This document shows, in pieces, positions 45,276 through 53,900 of a stretch of DNA of 64,000 nucleotides; positions within the stretch are counted from its first letter, which is position 1, and each line of letters opens with the position of its first letter. The stretch comes from Parageobacillus sp. KH3-4. GTDB lineage: Bacteria; Bacillota; Bacilli; Bacillales; Anoxybacillaceae. The position numbers and the translations under genes were made by a program. The stretch covers positions 2,824,001 through 2,888,000 of the forward strand of contig NZ_AP025627.1 in NCBI RefSeq assembly GCF_022846435.1. Direction: 5' to 3'. The notes under the pieces were generated by a model. That model saw only the letters and a list, made by a program, of their open reading frames with translations, was not told the origin of the DNA and did not search any database.

Positions 45276-46892
45276 TTATATAAGCCGGTAAATGCGCGCC
45301 TCATGCGGCCGCATATGCAACACATTTCCATTTTCTTGGATGTCCAGATAATTGCCAAGCACTACTTCCCGTTTGTATGCAGCAAGCGGTACCGGAAGCT
45401 CATAGTCATTTGCACGGTCACAATGGTTAAGGACGATAAGCCAGCGGACATCGTCAAGTTCACGTGTGTACGCATAAATATACGGCTCGTTTTCCGTATA
45501 GTCTTGGAACGTGCCATAAACCATAACAGGATTTTCTTTACGCAGCTGAATAAGCTTTTGATAATAATAATACACAGAATTTGGATCTTGCAATGCTTGT
45601 TTTACGTTAATTTCTTTATAATTTGGATTGACTTTGATCCATGGCGTTCCTGTTGTAAAACCGGCGTTGGGGCTGTCATCCCATTGCATCGGCGTTCGCG
45701 AATTGTCACGGCTTAATGGCTGCAAACTTTCGAGCACTTCTTGCTGGTCTCGGCCTTTCGCAATTTCTTCTTTATATTTATTTTTCATGGCAATATCGTT
45801 ATAGTCATCAATCGAGGGAAAACGGACTCCAGTCATGCCGATTTCTTCTCCTTGGTAAATATATGTAGTTCCTGGCAATGTGTGCAGCATCGTTCCCAGC
45901 AATTTGGCAGATTCAATGCGATATTCTTTGTCATTGCCGTAGCGCGTCACTTGTCGTGTATGGTCATGGTTGTTTAGAAATTGGGAATTCCAGCCCTTTC
46001 CCCATAATACGTCATACCAACGCCTTTGAATATGTTTAAAACGAAGCGGTTCCCAGCTTGGCATTTCGTCGCATACTTGAAAATGGAATAACATATTCAG
46101 TTCGCGGCGGTCTTCAGCGACATATTTCAGCCCTTCTTCCGGCGATACGAAGGCGACTTCGCCAACCGTAAAAATATCATAGTGTTGAAATACTTGTTCG
46201 TGCATTTCGCGCAAATATTCATGAAGGACGGGATTATTCGCTAAGTAGCGGATATCGTTGGGATCAGCGGCATCCGGAAACCCTTCCGGCTTAGCCAGCA
46301 AAGCAATGGCGTCTAAACGGAACCCATCAATGCCTTTATCAAGCCAAAAGCGCATCATTTTATAAATTTCTTGGCGTACTTCAGGATTTTTCCAGTTTAA
46401 ATCCGGCTGCTCGGCAGCAAACGAATGAAAATAATATTGTCCGGTTAATTCATCGTATTCCCACGCGGACGGAGTAAAATAGGAACGCCAATTGTTTGGC
46501 TTGTCGCGCCAGATGTACCAGTCGCGCTTCGGGTTATCACGGGATGAACGTGATTCGATGAACCAAGGATGCTGGTCGGATGTATGATTGACAACAAGAT
46601 CCATGATAAGTTTCATGCCGCGCTTATGCACTTCGTCAAGCAATGTTTCCCACGTTTTTATTGTCCCGGCTTTTTCCATAATCGCATAATAGTTGGAAAT
46701 GTCGTATCCATTATCTTTATCTGGCGACTCGTAGCAAGGATTGAGCCAAATGACATCGACGCCAAGATGCTGGATATAATCAAGTTTTTCGATAACCCCT
46801 TGCAAATCGCCGACGCCGTCTCCATTCGAATCATAAAAGCTGCGCCAATATACTTGATATACAACTGCTTCTTTCCACCATGTCCGTTTCAT
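45276..46892 (-). CDS. GH13 alpha-glucosidase
   Basis: Intracellular retaining glucosidase of 538 residues that releases glucose from short alpha-glucans. The catalytic nucleophile is Asp194 (GFRLDAIALL), the acid/base Glu245 (VGEVAF) and the transition-state Asp310 (LNNHDHTR), in the usual (beta/alpha)8 barrel with domain B and a C-terminal beta domain. The residue after the nucleophile is Ala, which in this subfamily goes with alpha-1,4 preference, whereas Val marks oligo-1,6-glucosidases; so maltase-like activity is more likely. It is last in the LacI-controlled operon. Confidence 0.92.
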   Translation of the reverse strand: MKRTWWKEAVVYQVYWRSFYDSNGDGVGDLQGVIEKLDYIQHLGVDVIWLNPCYESPDKDNGYDISNYYAIMEKAGTIKTWETLLDEVHKRGMKLIMDLVVNHTSDQHPWFIESRSSRDNPKRDWYIWRDKPNNWRSYFTPSAWEYDELTGQYYFHSFAAEQPDLNWKNPEVRQEIYKMMRFWLDKGIDGFRLDAIALLAKPEGFPDAADPNDIRYLANNPVLHEYLREMHEQVFQHYDIFTVGEVAFVSPEEGLKYVAEDRRELNMLFHFQVCDEMPSWEPLRFKHIQRRWYDVLWGKGWNSQFLNNHDHTRQVTRYGNDKEYRIESAKLLGTMLHTLPGTTYIYQGEEIGMTGVRFPSIDDYNDIAMKNKYKEEIAKGRDQQEVLESLQPLSRDNSRTPMQWDDSPNAGFTTGTPWIKVNPNYKEINVKQALQDPNSVYYYYQKLIQLRKENPVMVYGTFQDYTENEPYIYAYTRELDDVRWLIVLNHCDRANDYELPVPLAAYKREVVLGNYLDIQENGNVLHMRPHEARIYRLI

Positions 46893-47056
46893 CTTCTTTC
46901 CCCCACTCTAAACACTTTACATTTGAAACATGTTGTTCTGTCTTTTTTTATTGAAACAACGAAAACAAAACAAGAGATGATGCTGTCATTACTACACATC
47001 TTGTCGGCTTTACGGGCGAAACAAAATCCTTTTCATTAACAACAAGGCGATATGGA

Positions 47057-47884
47057 TTATTTTCCTCCAGTAAATGAAATACCTTTAATAAAGTAACGAT
47101 TGAAAAACGCATAAATGACTAACACTGGCAATGTAAATACCGTCGATGCCGCCATAATATAATTCCAATAACTGATGTATTGCCCTTTGAAGCTGTTCAT
47201 CCCAAGCGGCAAAGTAAAGAGTTGCGGATCGGACAAAATGATCAGCGGCCGCATAAAATCATTCCACGACCCCATAAAGACAAAAATTGCTTGTGCTGCC
47301 AAAGCAGGGCGGGCAAGCGGCAAAACAATTCGGAAAAAAATGCCGAGCCGGCTAAGTCCATCTAATTCTGCCGCTTCCTCTAACTCTTTTGGAAAGTTAA
47401 TAAAAAACTGACGCATCATGAAAATAAAGGTGGCGTTAATCATCGTTGGCACGATCATTCCTTGATATGAATTCAGCCAACCAAGCTGTTTTAAAATCAA
47501 ATAGTTTGGAATCATCGTGACTTGTGCCGGAATCATTAATACCGCCAAAATAATGATAAACAGCGGTTTCTTGCCAGGAAATTGCAATCTTGCAAGCGCA
47601 TACCCTGCCATCGAATTAAACAATAAATTCAGCACAGTGACAGTCACCGCAATGATGGCACTGTTTAATAGCCAGCGCGGAAACATTTTTTGTTCCAGAA
47701 AAATTTGTTTGTAGTTATCCAGCGTAAATTGTTTTGGAATAAAGGAAATCGTTCCTCTAACAATTTCGTCGAGTGTTTTAAACGAAGAAGACAATGCCCA
47801 TAAAAATGGAATTAGTGTAATAATGGCGTAAGCGACAAGAACTACGTACAAAAACGTTTTTCCGATTGTAATTCTTTTTTTCAT
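47057..47884 (-). CDS. ABC sugar importer permease, MalG type
   Basis: Integral membrane subunit of 275 residues with six helices. The EAA coupling loop reads EELEEAAELDGLSRLGIFFRIVLPLARPA (about residues 170-198), the site contacted by the ATPase. The N-terminus is short and the C-terminal helix ends KGISFTGGK. It forms a heterodimer with the MalF-type subunit encoded 14 bases upstream. GGAGGG precedes the start. Confidence 0.93.
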   Translation of the reverse strand: MKKRITIGKTFLYVVLVAYAIITLIPFLWALSSSFKTLDEIVRGTISFIPKQFTLDNYKQIFLEQKMFPRWLLNSAIIAVTVTVLNLLFNSMAGYALARLQFPGKKPLFIIILAVLMIPAQVTMIPNYLILKQLGWLNSYQGMIVPTMINATFIFMMRQFFINFPKELEEAAELDGLSRLGIFFRIVLPLARPALAAQAIFVFMGSWNDFMRPLIILSDPQLFTLPLGMNSFKGQYISYWNYIMAASTVFTLPVLVIYAFFNRYFIKGISFTGGK

Positions 47885-47898
47885 TTCTTTTTCCCTCC

Positions 47899-48783
47899 TT
47901 AATAGAGAGACTCTTCTTTCGAAAATTTCCGTTGCAATAACGTCGCGATTAAAATAATAAGCGCTAAAACAAACGCTAATGCCGCGGCATATCCCATTGT
48001 TCCTAACGTTTTAAACGCATATTGATAAATGAGAAGAACGACGGTAAGCGTAGAATTGTTCGGCCCTCCCGAACCGCCAGAGAAAATATACGACTGATCA
48101 AATAATTGGAACGTGCCAATAAGCCCCATAATCACAACAAAGGATGTCACTGGCCGCAAATATGGTACTGTCACATACCAAAATTTTTGCAACGCATTGG
48201 CTCCATCCAGCTCCGCTGCTTCGTAAAGCGATTCTGGAATATCCTGCAAAGCCGCCAAGTAAATCACCATGAAGTATGGGGCAGTAGACCAAATGTTCAT
48301 GATCATAATCGCATTCAATGCAATATCTGGATCGCCTATCCAGTTATAGGTTGGCAGCCCCAATAATTTCGAGACATGGTTAATCAACCCGTTTTGATTA
48401 TACATCCACATAAAAATAAGCGTTAACACCGCCGAAGACGTAAGTGTTGGTAAAAAGTAGACAATTCGGAAAAATTTTTGTCCTTTTAGCCCCGCGTTTA
48501 ATGTTGCCGCCAACACGAGAGCTAGTATTGTCTGACACGGCACTACGATGACAACGTACTTAAGCGTATTCCATAGCGCAATTTTCGCCCGCGCGTCATG
48601 AGCAATGCGTTCAAAGTTATCCAGTCCGACAAATTCAAACGTCGTTGTCCCAAGCAATTGCACTTTGTGAAACGCAAGGAAAATTGCGAACATAATTGGG
48701 CCAATGATAAACAAAAGCAATACGAACAACGATGGTAACATTAGTAAATAGCCAGCACCTGCTTCTCGCCATTTCCGTTTCAT
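47899..48783 (-). CDS. ABC sugar importer permease, MalF type
   Basis: Membrane subunit of 294 residues with six helices and the coupling loop ESLYEAAELDGANALQKFWYVTVPYLRP near residue 195. It lacks the large periplasmic P2 loop of E. coli MalF, as usual in Firmicutes. An ATG at 48792 touches the AAGGAG ribosome site; the ATG at 48783 is nine bases from it and is the better start. No ATPase gene is in the cluster, so a shared MsmX-type ATPase elsewhere must energise it. Confidence 0.92.
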   Translation of the reverse strand: MKRKWREAGAGYLLMLPSLFVLLLFIIGPIMFAIFLAFHKVQLLGTTTFEFVGLDNFERIAHDARAKIALWNTLKYVVIVVPCQTILALVLAATLNAGLKGQKFFRIVYFLPTLTSSAVLTLIFMWMYNQNGLINHVSKLLGLPTYNWIGDPDIALNAIMIMNIWSTAPYFMVIYLAALQDIPESLYEAAELDGANALQKFWYVTVPYLRPVTSFVVIMGLIGTFQLFDQSYIFSGGSGGPNNSTLTVVLLIYQYAFKTLGTMGYAAALAFVLALIILIATLLQRKFSKEESLY

Positions 48784-48888
48784 CTTGTTCATCTCCTTAC
48801 AGAGAATCGATAAAGCTATTCCCCTCTCTCTAGCGCGGCAAACGCAGCGTTGCTAGAAAGAAGGGAAGATACATCATTAGGCATTATG

Positions 48889-48916
48889 TCTGGCGGAAGG
48901 GGCCCTTTCCGCCAGA
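48889..48916 (-). other. strong stem-loop between binding-protein and permease genes
   Basis: TCTGGCGGAA (48889-48898) pairs perfectly with TTCCGCCAGA (48907-48916) with no U-run. In such operons a hairpin here commonly protects the binding-protein message or limits downstream expression. Confidence 0.7.
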
Positions 48917-48924
48917 ATCCGCAA

Positions 48925-50197
48925 TTATTTGCTTTCGATTTCTTTATTTGCAGTTTTCTCCGCTTCTTTTAACGCTTCATCCAATGGCCGTTCCCCTAAA
49001 AAGGCGCTGACAAACTGATTATTAAAGTTGTTGACGATAATTGGCAAATTCGTCCCTTGTTGCCATACCGTCGCATACGAAGTACCTGCTACCAATGGAG
49101 CACGTAATGGGTCTTTATCATATCCCAATTCCTTAGCAACGGATTTGCGCGTCGGCAGCGCATATCCCTTGCTTGTCCATATTTTCATCCCTTCTTTTCC
49201 TGTCAAATAGGAGATGAGTTCCCAAGCTGCTTTTTTCTTTTTCGAATCTTTATTCATGACGTACGCCACCGTATATGCCATCGTTGCTTTTTTCTCGTTA
49301 ATCATTGGTAATTCAGCTGTTCCAAATTCTAAGTTCGGGAACGTATCTTGCAAAAACGGAATTGCCCAGTTTCCTTCAACCACCATCGCTGCCTTTCCCT
49401 GTCCAAGCATCTCTCCGCCCCAATTCGCACCGACTTCGCTAGGTTGTGCTGCCGATTTATCTTTTAGATGCATATCAACAATTGGCTGTAGAGCTTCTAC
49501 CACTTTCGGATCGGCAAAGCTTGCTTTGTTATCTGTCACCACTTTTCCGCCTTTTGATTCAGCAATATAGTAAAGACGGGCTAACTCCGGCGCTACGCCA
49601 AAACCGTATACTTCGGTTCCTTTTGTTAATTTTTTGGCTGTCTCGCGCAATTCGTCCCATGTTTTTGGTACATCCACACCAGCTTCTTTAAACATTTTTT
49701 TGTTATAAAATAACGCTAATGTAGAATAATCTTTAGGGAATCCATAAATGTGTCCATCTTTGCCTTTAAATGCGTCAAGTAACGGTTTTTCGAAATCATC
49801 AATGTCGAAATCATCGGTAACATATTTATCAAGCGGTTCCAATACACCTGTTTCAATTAAGGCAGGGGCTTCAAAGGCGTCAAGATAGAAAACGTCTGGG
49901 CCTTCACCGCCGATTAAACGAGTTTTAATGACATCCATATACTGTTCCGAAATGACTTCGAATTTTACCTTAATGTTTGGATGCTTCGCCTCAAATTCAT
50001 CGAGTGTTTGTTTCAACAGCTTTTGTTCACTCGGATTGCCGCCCCATCCCGCAAGTGTGACCTCCACTTTTTCGCCATTGTTGCCGCTTGTCTCTTTACT
50101 TGCGGGCTTTCTCATCTCCTCCGCCACAGCCAGCCAAGATGCTTCCCATTAGTACGGACGTAATACCTAGAGCCGTTAACCACTTTTTCCGTTTCAT
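48925..50197 (-). pseudogene. maltodextrin-type ABC binding protein with a frameshift after the lipobox
   Basis: Solute-binding lipoprotein of the MalE/MsmE family (about 420 residues if restored). From the ATG at 50197 the frame encodes a signal peptide with lipobox LAGC (Cys24), then GGGDEKARK and a stop. The mature protein continues in the +1 frame from about KPASKETSG to the end, with VTLAGWGGNPSEQK and PDVFYLDAFE typical of the family. Removing one base from the AAAG at 50107-50110 would join them as DEKPASK. As written the mature part would need re-initiation at a GTG at 50127 and would lack export. A sequencing error is possible. Confidence 0.8.
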
Positions 50198-50262
50198 TTC
50201 TTCCTACTCCCTTCCTTAAATTTTTGATTTCTATATGGACAGGGAGGGAATTCCCATCCCTG

Positions 50263-52362
50263 CTATAAAACGATGACATCGTATCCCGTTGTGTTTTCAT
50301 GAATGTTCACCTTTATCTCTTTCCCTTCCCGAAAAACAGTTAGTGACAACCTGCCATGTCCAATCGCCATATTTTCCGCTTTGAGAACATTCATGGAATC
50401 AAGCAAAGTTGGAGAAAGATGAATTTCCTTGCGCAAACTATTCGGAAACAGCCCCAGCATTGCTTGCACAAAAACAAGCGGCGTTCCTGCCGCCCAGGCT
50501 TGCGGTGAACAAGCAACCGGGTACGGAACTGGTTTTCCAAACGAACGACTATATCCGCAAAATAATTCAGGAAGACGGTCATACTCAAAATGGGATGCCG
50601 CCTCGATTAATCCCTCCATGATCATCAGAGCTTCCTTTGATTTCCGTAGTTTGCTTAGCCCTAATAAAATAATGCTATTGTCATGTGGCCAGACGCTGCC
50701 GTCGTGATAACTCATCGGATTATATCCCGCTTCTCCTTCCGCCATTGTCCGGATGCCATATCCGGAAAACATTTTTGGGGATAGGAGCGTTTCGATTACA
50801 GCGTTTTCCCGATGCCCCTCTAACATACCAGCAAATAGCACATGCCCTGGATTTGACGTGATTGTGCCGACTTGCCGCTTTTTCTCATCTAATGCAATTG
50901 CATAAAATTGCACATCTTCCATCCAAAACGCATCTTCAAATTTTTTCTTTAATTCTTCTGCTTGCTGGCGAAGCTCGGCGGCTTGTTTTACTTTCCCGAG
51001 TTGTTCGAAAATGTCTGCTAATCCCATTTTAGCTTGATATACATACCCCTGCACTTCCACAAGCGCAATCGGTGATTTGGCGTACTCTCCGTTCCGGTGC
51101 ACAATCGAATCCCCAGAGTCCTTCCATCCTTGGTTGGCAATTCCTTTACTTGATTCCTGATGATATTCAACAAATCCATCACCATCACGGTCCCCATATT
51201 TATCAATCCATTGGAGTGCTGCTTCAATGTTTGTTCCTAATTGATGCACGATATTATAATCCCCTGTCCATTTCACATATTCTGTAAGCAACACGAGAAA
51301 TAACGGCGTAGCATCGATAGCACCGTAATATGGAGTAAATGGCACTTGATTTGTATTGGCTAATTCGCCGAAACGCAGTTCATGCATAATCTTTCCCGGC
51401 TGTTCATCGCGCCAAGGGTCCTGTTTTTTTCCCTGATACTGCGCCATTGTTATCAATGTCCCTTTGGCCACCTGGGGGCAAAACGGGAGCATTTGTAATG
51501 CCGTGATTAAGCTGTCGCGCCCAAACGGCACACCAAACCATGGAAGCCCTGCAACAGGAAACGGACCGTATCCCAAATCAGTCAATAATACTCGTAAATC
51601 AGCAATGCTGCGCTCTATCAAACGCTGGAGAGGCTTATAATCCGTTTTTACTTTCGTAATGCCTTGATGCCACCCATTGTAGGAAGCCTGAAGCTGACGT
51701 AGGGCATTATCTTTATCCATGATGGTTTTTGGCATTGTCGGTTCCCCAATTTGCGGTTGGATCATGAAAGTAACTTCCTGTTCTTCATCGTGATGAAGAG
51801 AAAAAGAAAAAGCTACTTGTCCATTTTCATCGGCTAATATAGCAGGACGATCCCATGTAATCGTTGTCGCCCGATAAACACCGTCCGCCCCTTCGTAATG
51901 AAACGCCAACGAATTCCCGTCAATGGTCTGTCCTGTACGCTTGCCGATGTTTCCTGTTTGGAAGCCACGAATAATAAACATATCCGCGAAATCAGCATCA
52001 AAAGAGACACTGATTTCACATGCAATTGGCTTTGGAAAGTAATTTTTCAATTTGATCGTTTCATATAATACTCCGTCATAAATAAAGCGCTTTCGTTCAA
52101 TTTGTACAGATTCGCGCCATAAAACTATTTCCCCATTCTTTTCGATCGGAGGGTTCGTCAATAAAATAGTTGCCATATAATTCTCTGAAGCATCGGAAGA
52201 AAGAAGCACGGGTTCTTCTCCATTAATGCGCAGCGAAAACTCGCTCAAAAACCTTGTATCTTTTGTATACAGCCCTAATCCGTAAGGATGAGATTTAGGA
52301 ATATTTCCTTTTTCATCTGTTAGAAAAAACACATCGTTCTCCTTGATCACCCGATAATTCAT
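50263..52362 (-). CDS. amylo-alpha-1,6-glucosidase / glycogen-debranching-type enzyme
   Basis: Soluble glycoside hydrolase of 699 residues. The N-terminal beta domain (about 1-235, GDE_N-like, starting with the EKGNIPKSHPYGLGLYTKDTRFLS element) precedes an (alpha/alpha)6 barrel with PWFGVPFGRDSLITALQM near residue 275, KDSGDS near 415 and SVWPHDNSII near 560, which carry conserved acid residues. Related proteins cleave alpha-1,6 branches or short branched glucans; the exact substrate is uncertain. First structural gene after LacI, with GGAGGAATTAGT before the ATG and three operators upstream. Confidence 0.88.
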   Translation of the reverse strand: MNYRVIKENDVFFLTDEKGNIPKSHPYGLGLYTKDTRFLSEFSLRINGEEPVLLSSDASENYMATILLTNPPIEKNGEIVLWRESVQIERKRFIYDGVLYETIKLKNYFPKPIACEISVSFDADFADMFIIRGFQTGNIGKRTGQTIDGNSLAFHYEGADGVYRATTITWDRPAILADENGQVAFSFSLHHDEEQEVTFMIQPQIGEPTMPKTIMDKDNALRQLQASYNGWHQGITKVKTDYKPLQRLIERSIADLRVLLTDLGYGPFPVAGLPWFGVPFGRDSLITALQMLPFCPQVAKGTLITMAQYQGKKQDPWRDEQPGKIMHELRFGELANTNQVPFTPYYGAIDATPLFLVLLTEYVKWTGDYNIVHQLGTNIEAALQWIDKYGDRDGDGFVEYHQESSKGIANQGWKDSGDSIVHRNGEYAKSPIALVEVQGYVYQAKMGLADIFEQLGKVKQAAELRQQAEELKKKFEDAFWMEDVQFYAIALDEKKRQVGTITSNPGHVLFAGMLEGHRENAVIETLLSPKMFSGYGIRTMAEGEAGYNPMSYHDGSVWPHDNSIILLGLSKLRKSKEALMIMEGLIEAASHFEYDRLPELFCGYSRSFGKPVPYPVACSPQAWAAGTPLVFVQAMLGLFPNSLRKEIHLSPTLLDSMNVLKAENMAIGHGRLSLTVFREGKEIKVNIHENTTGYDVIVL

Positions 52363-52382
52363 ACTAATTCCTCCTACTTTAG

Positions 52383-52400
52383 ATCCGAAACGTTTTGGAT
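52383..52400 (-). promoter_or_regulatory. LacI-type operator O1
   Basis: ATCCGAAACGTTTTGGAT, the AACGTT-centred palindrome of LacI/GalR proteins, between lacI-type gene and debranching gene. Confidence 0.8.
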
Positions 52401-52407
52401 TTCATGC

Positions 52408-52425
52408 ATCCAAAACGTTTCGGAT
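52408..52425 (-). promoter_or_regulatory. LacI-type operator O2
   Basis: ATCCAAAACGTTTCGGAT, the exact reverse complement of O1, centred 25 bases away. Confidence 0.8.
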
Positions 52426-52439
52426 GAAAGTTTAATCCA

Positions 52440-52457
52440 ATCCAAAACGTTTTCAGT
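52440..52457 (-). promoter_or_regulatory. LacI-type operator O3
   Basis: ATCCAAAACGTTTTCAGT, a less symmetric copy of the same motif, 32 bases upstream of O2. Confidence 0.65.
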
Positions 52458-52479
52458 CACACGTTAATGAAAAACCACA

Positions 52480-53496
52480 TTAACCGTGGTTTTTCACCGT
52501 AGATTCACGTACCTTTAGTTCTGTTTCTAAAATTTTTACATGAGACTCCGCTTTTCCTTCAAGCATCTGAATCAGCAGTTTGGCCGCTTCATATCCCATG
52601 GCAAATATATTTTGAGCAACAGTTGATAATGAAGGGGTGGCATATGAAGCAAGAATAATATCATCGTAACCGATTACCGCTACATCATCCGGTATTTGTT
52701 TTCCAATTCGTTTAACCGCTTTCATTACCCCCAATGCCATTAGGTCACTCGCGCAGAAAAAAGCAGATATACATGGATACTTTGTTAACAACCGCAGCGC
52801 TTCAACTTCTGCGACGTCTTCGCGAAACGCCCCGTCGGCAATCCATTCTTCATGAATTGGTACCCCTGCCTCGGATAACGCCTCTTTGTACCCTTTCAAT
52901 CTCTGCTCACTCACAAACGCGTATCTGTAGCCGTTGATCATTGCAATGTTTTCATGCCCTAGCGATATTAAATGCTCAACTGCCTTTTTCGCACCTAGCA
53001 CATTGTCCGTCGTCACGTATCCAACCGTCTCGGATTCAATTGGAATATCGATTAAAACACACGGAATGTCGCTTTCTACAACTTCTTGCAAATATGGATC
53101 ATCGCTGCGAATCCCTTGCAAAATCGCCCCATCCACTCTCCGTTCCCGGCATAGCTGCGTATATGTTTTCTCACGTTGTTTTGTTGAAGTGGTGCTGAAT
53201 AATACCATGTCATAATCCACTTCGCTGACATATTGATTGACACCAGCTAACACTTCAAACGTAAAATTATCCTTCGCACTTTCTCTTGTTAATCCGGAAA
53301 CAAGCAAGCCAATCGTTTTGGATTTATTCATCACAAGCCCGCGCGCAAGCGTATTTGGACTATAGTTTAATTGTTTGGCAATATCGATAATTTTTTGCCT
53401 TGTTTTCTCGTTCACATCAGGATAACCGTTTAATGCACGGGAAACGGTCGTAATCGAAACACCAGCTGCTTTTGCGATATCCTTAATCGTTGTCAC
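52480..53496 (-). CDS. LacI family transcriptional regulator
   Basis: Repressor of 338 residues. The N-terminal LacI helix-turn-helix (TIKDIAKAAGVSITTVSRALNG) and hinge helix (NTLARGLV) precede a type I periplasmic-binding effector domain. It probably senses maltodextrin or a derived sugar (inference from the operon). The start is a GTG at 53496, seven bases after GGAGG. An operator copy runs into that ribosome site and a second overlaps its -35, so it should repress itself as well as the downstream operon through O1-O3. Confidence 0.92.
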   Translation of the reverse strand: MTTIKDIAKAAGVSITTVSRALNGYPDVNEKTRQKIIDIAKQLNYSPNTLARGLVMNKSKTIGLLVSGLTRESAKDNFTFEVLAGVNQYVSEVDYDMVLFSTTSTKQREKTYTQLCRERRVDGAILQGIRSDDPYLQEVVESDIPCVLIDIPIESETVGYVTTDNVLGAKKAVEHLISLGHENIAMINGYRYAFVSEQRLKGYKEALSEAGVPIHEEWIADGAFREDVAEVEALRLLTKYPCISAFFCASDLMALGVMKAVKRIGKQIPDDVAVIGYDDIILASYATPSLSTVAQNIFAMGYEAAKLLIQMLEGKAESHVKILETELKVRESTVKNHG

Positions 53497-53505
53497 AGTC
53501 CTTCC

Positions 53506-53521
53506 TCCAAAACGTTTTGGA
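53506..53521 (-). promoter_or_regulatory. LacI-type operator O4 abutting the regulator's ribosome site
   Basis: TCCAAAACGTTTTGGA is a perfect 16-base palindrome whose last bases form part of the GGAGG ribosome site of the regulator gene. Confidence 0.8.
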
Positions 53522-53536
53522 TGCTTTGTCGATTAA

Positions 53537-53565
53537 ATTATAACCTAAACCGAAAACGTTTGCAA
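53537..53565 (-). promoter_or_regulatory. sigma-A promoter of the LacI gene with operator O5
   Basis: On the minus strand TTGCAA (plus 53560-53565) and TATAAT (plus 53537-53542), spacer 17. A fifth AACGTTTTCGG copy (53550-53563) occupies the spacer and -35. Confidence 0.8.
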
Positions 53566-53620
53566 TTATTTTTTAAGCGCACATTATGGCAGAAAATAGC
53601 ATAATCTTCATCAACTTCCG

Positions 53621-53650
53621 TTATAGAGAATTCTCGATTGACACATACTA
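53621..53650 (+). promoter_or_regulatory. probable sigma-G promoter of the SASP gene
   Basis: CATACTA at 53644-53650 matches the sigma-G -10, with TTATA 18 bases upstream as a fair -35. It is placed 40 bases before the SASP start, as expected for a forespore gene. Confidence 0.5.
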
Positions 53651-53690
53651 ACCTTGCCAAACAATTTTACTATGTTAGGAGGAAAATACA

Positions 53691-53900
53691 ATGGCAAGAT
53701 CAAGCAATAAACTGCTTGTTCCGGGAATCGAGCAGGCATTAGACCAAATAAAATATGAAATCGCCCAAGAATTCGGCGTTCAATTAGGGGCAAATACAGT
53801 TTCCCGGGCAAACGGCTCTGTCGGCGGCGAAATTACAAAACGGCTCGTTTCCCAAGCACAAAGCCAACTGGCCGGATCTACTTTTCAAAAAACGGAATAG
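53691..53900 (+). CDS. alpha/beta-type small acid-soluble spore protein
   Basis: DNA-coating protein of dormant spores, 69 residues. It has the family pattern: [24 protein letters not shown] with the GPR protease site after Glu in YEIAQEFG, then a second conserved block [19 protein letters not shown]. It protects spore DNA from UV and heat and is degraded at germination. AGGAGG precedes the ATG. The 3' end overlaps the convergent rsgI gene by 16 bases. Confidence 0.95.
   Translation: MARSSNKLLVPGIEQALDQIKYEIAQEFGVQLGANTVSRANGSVGGEITKRLVSQAQSQLAGSTFQKTE

Noticed and set aside
45276-53496. A missing ATPase gene in the alpha-glucan importer operon as evidence of decay
   Set aside because: Bacilli normally use one shared MsmX-type ATPase for several sugar importers, so its absence is ordinary.
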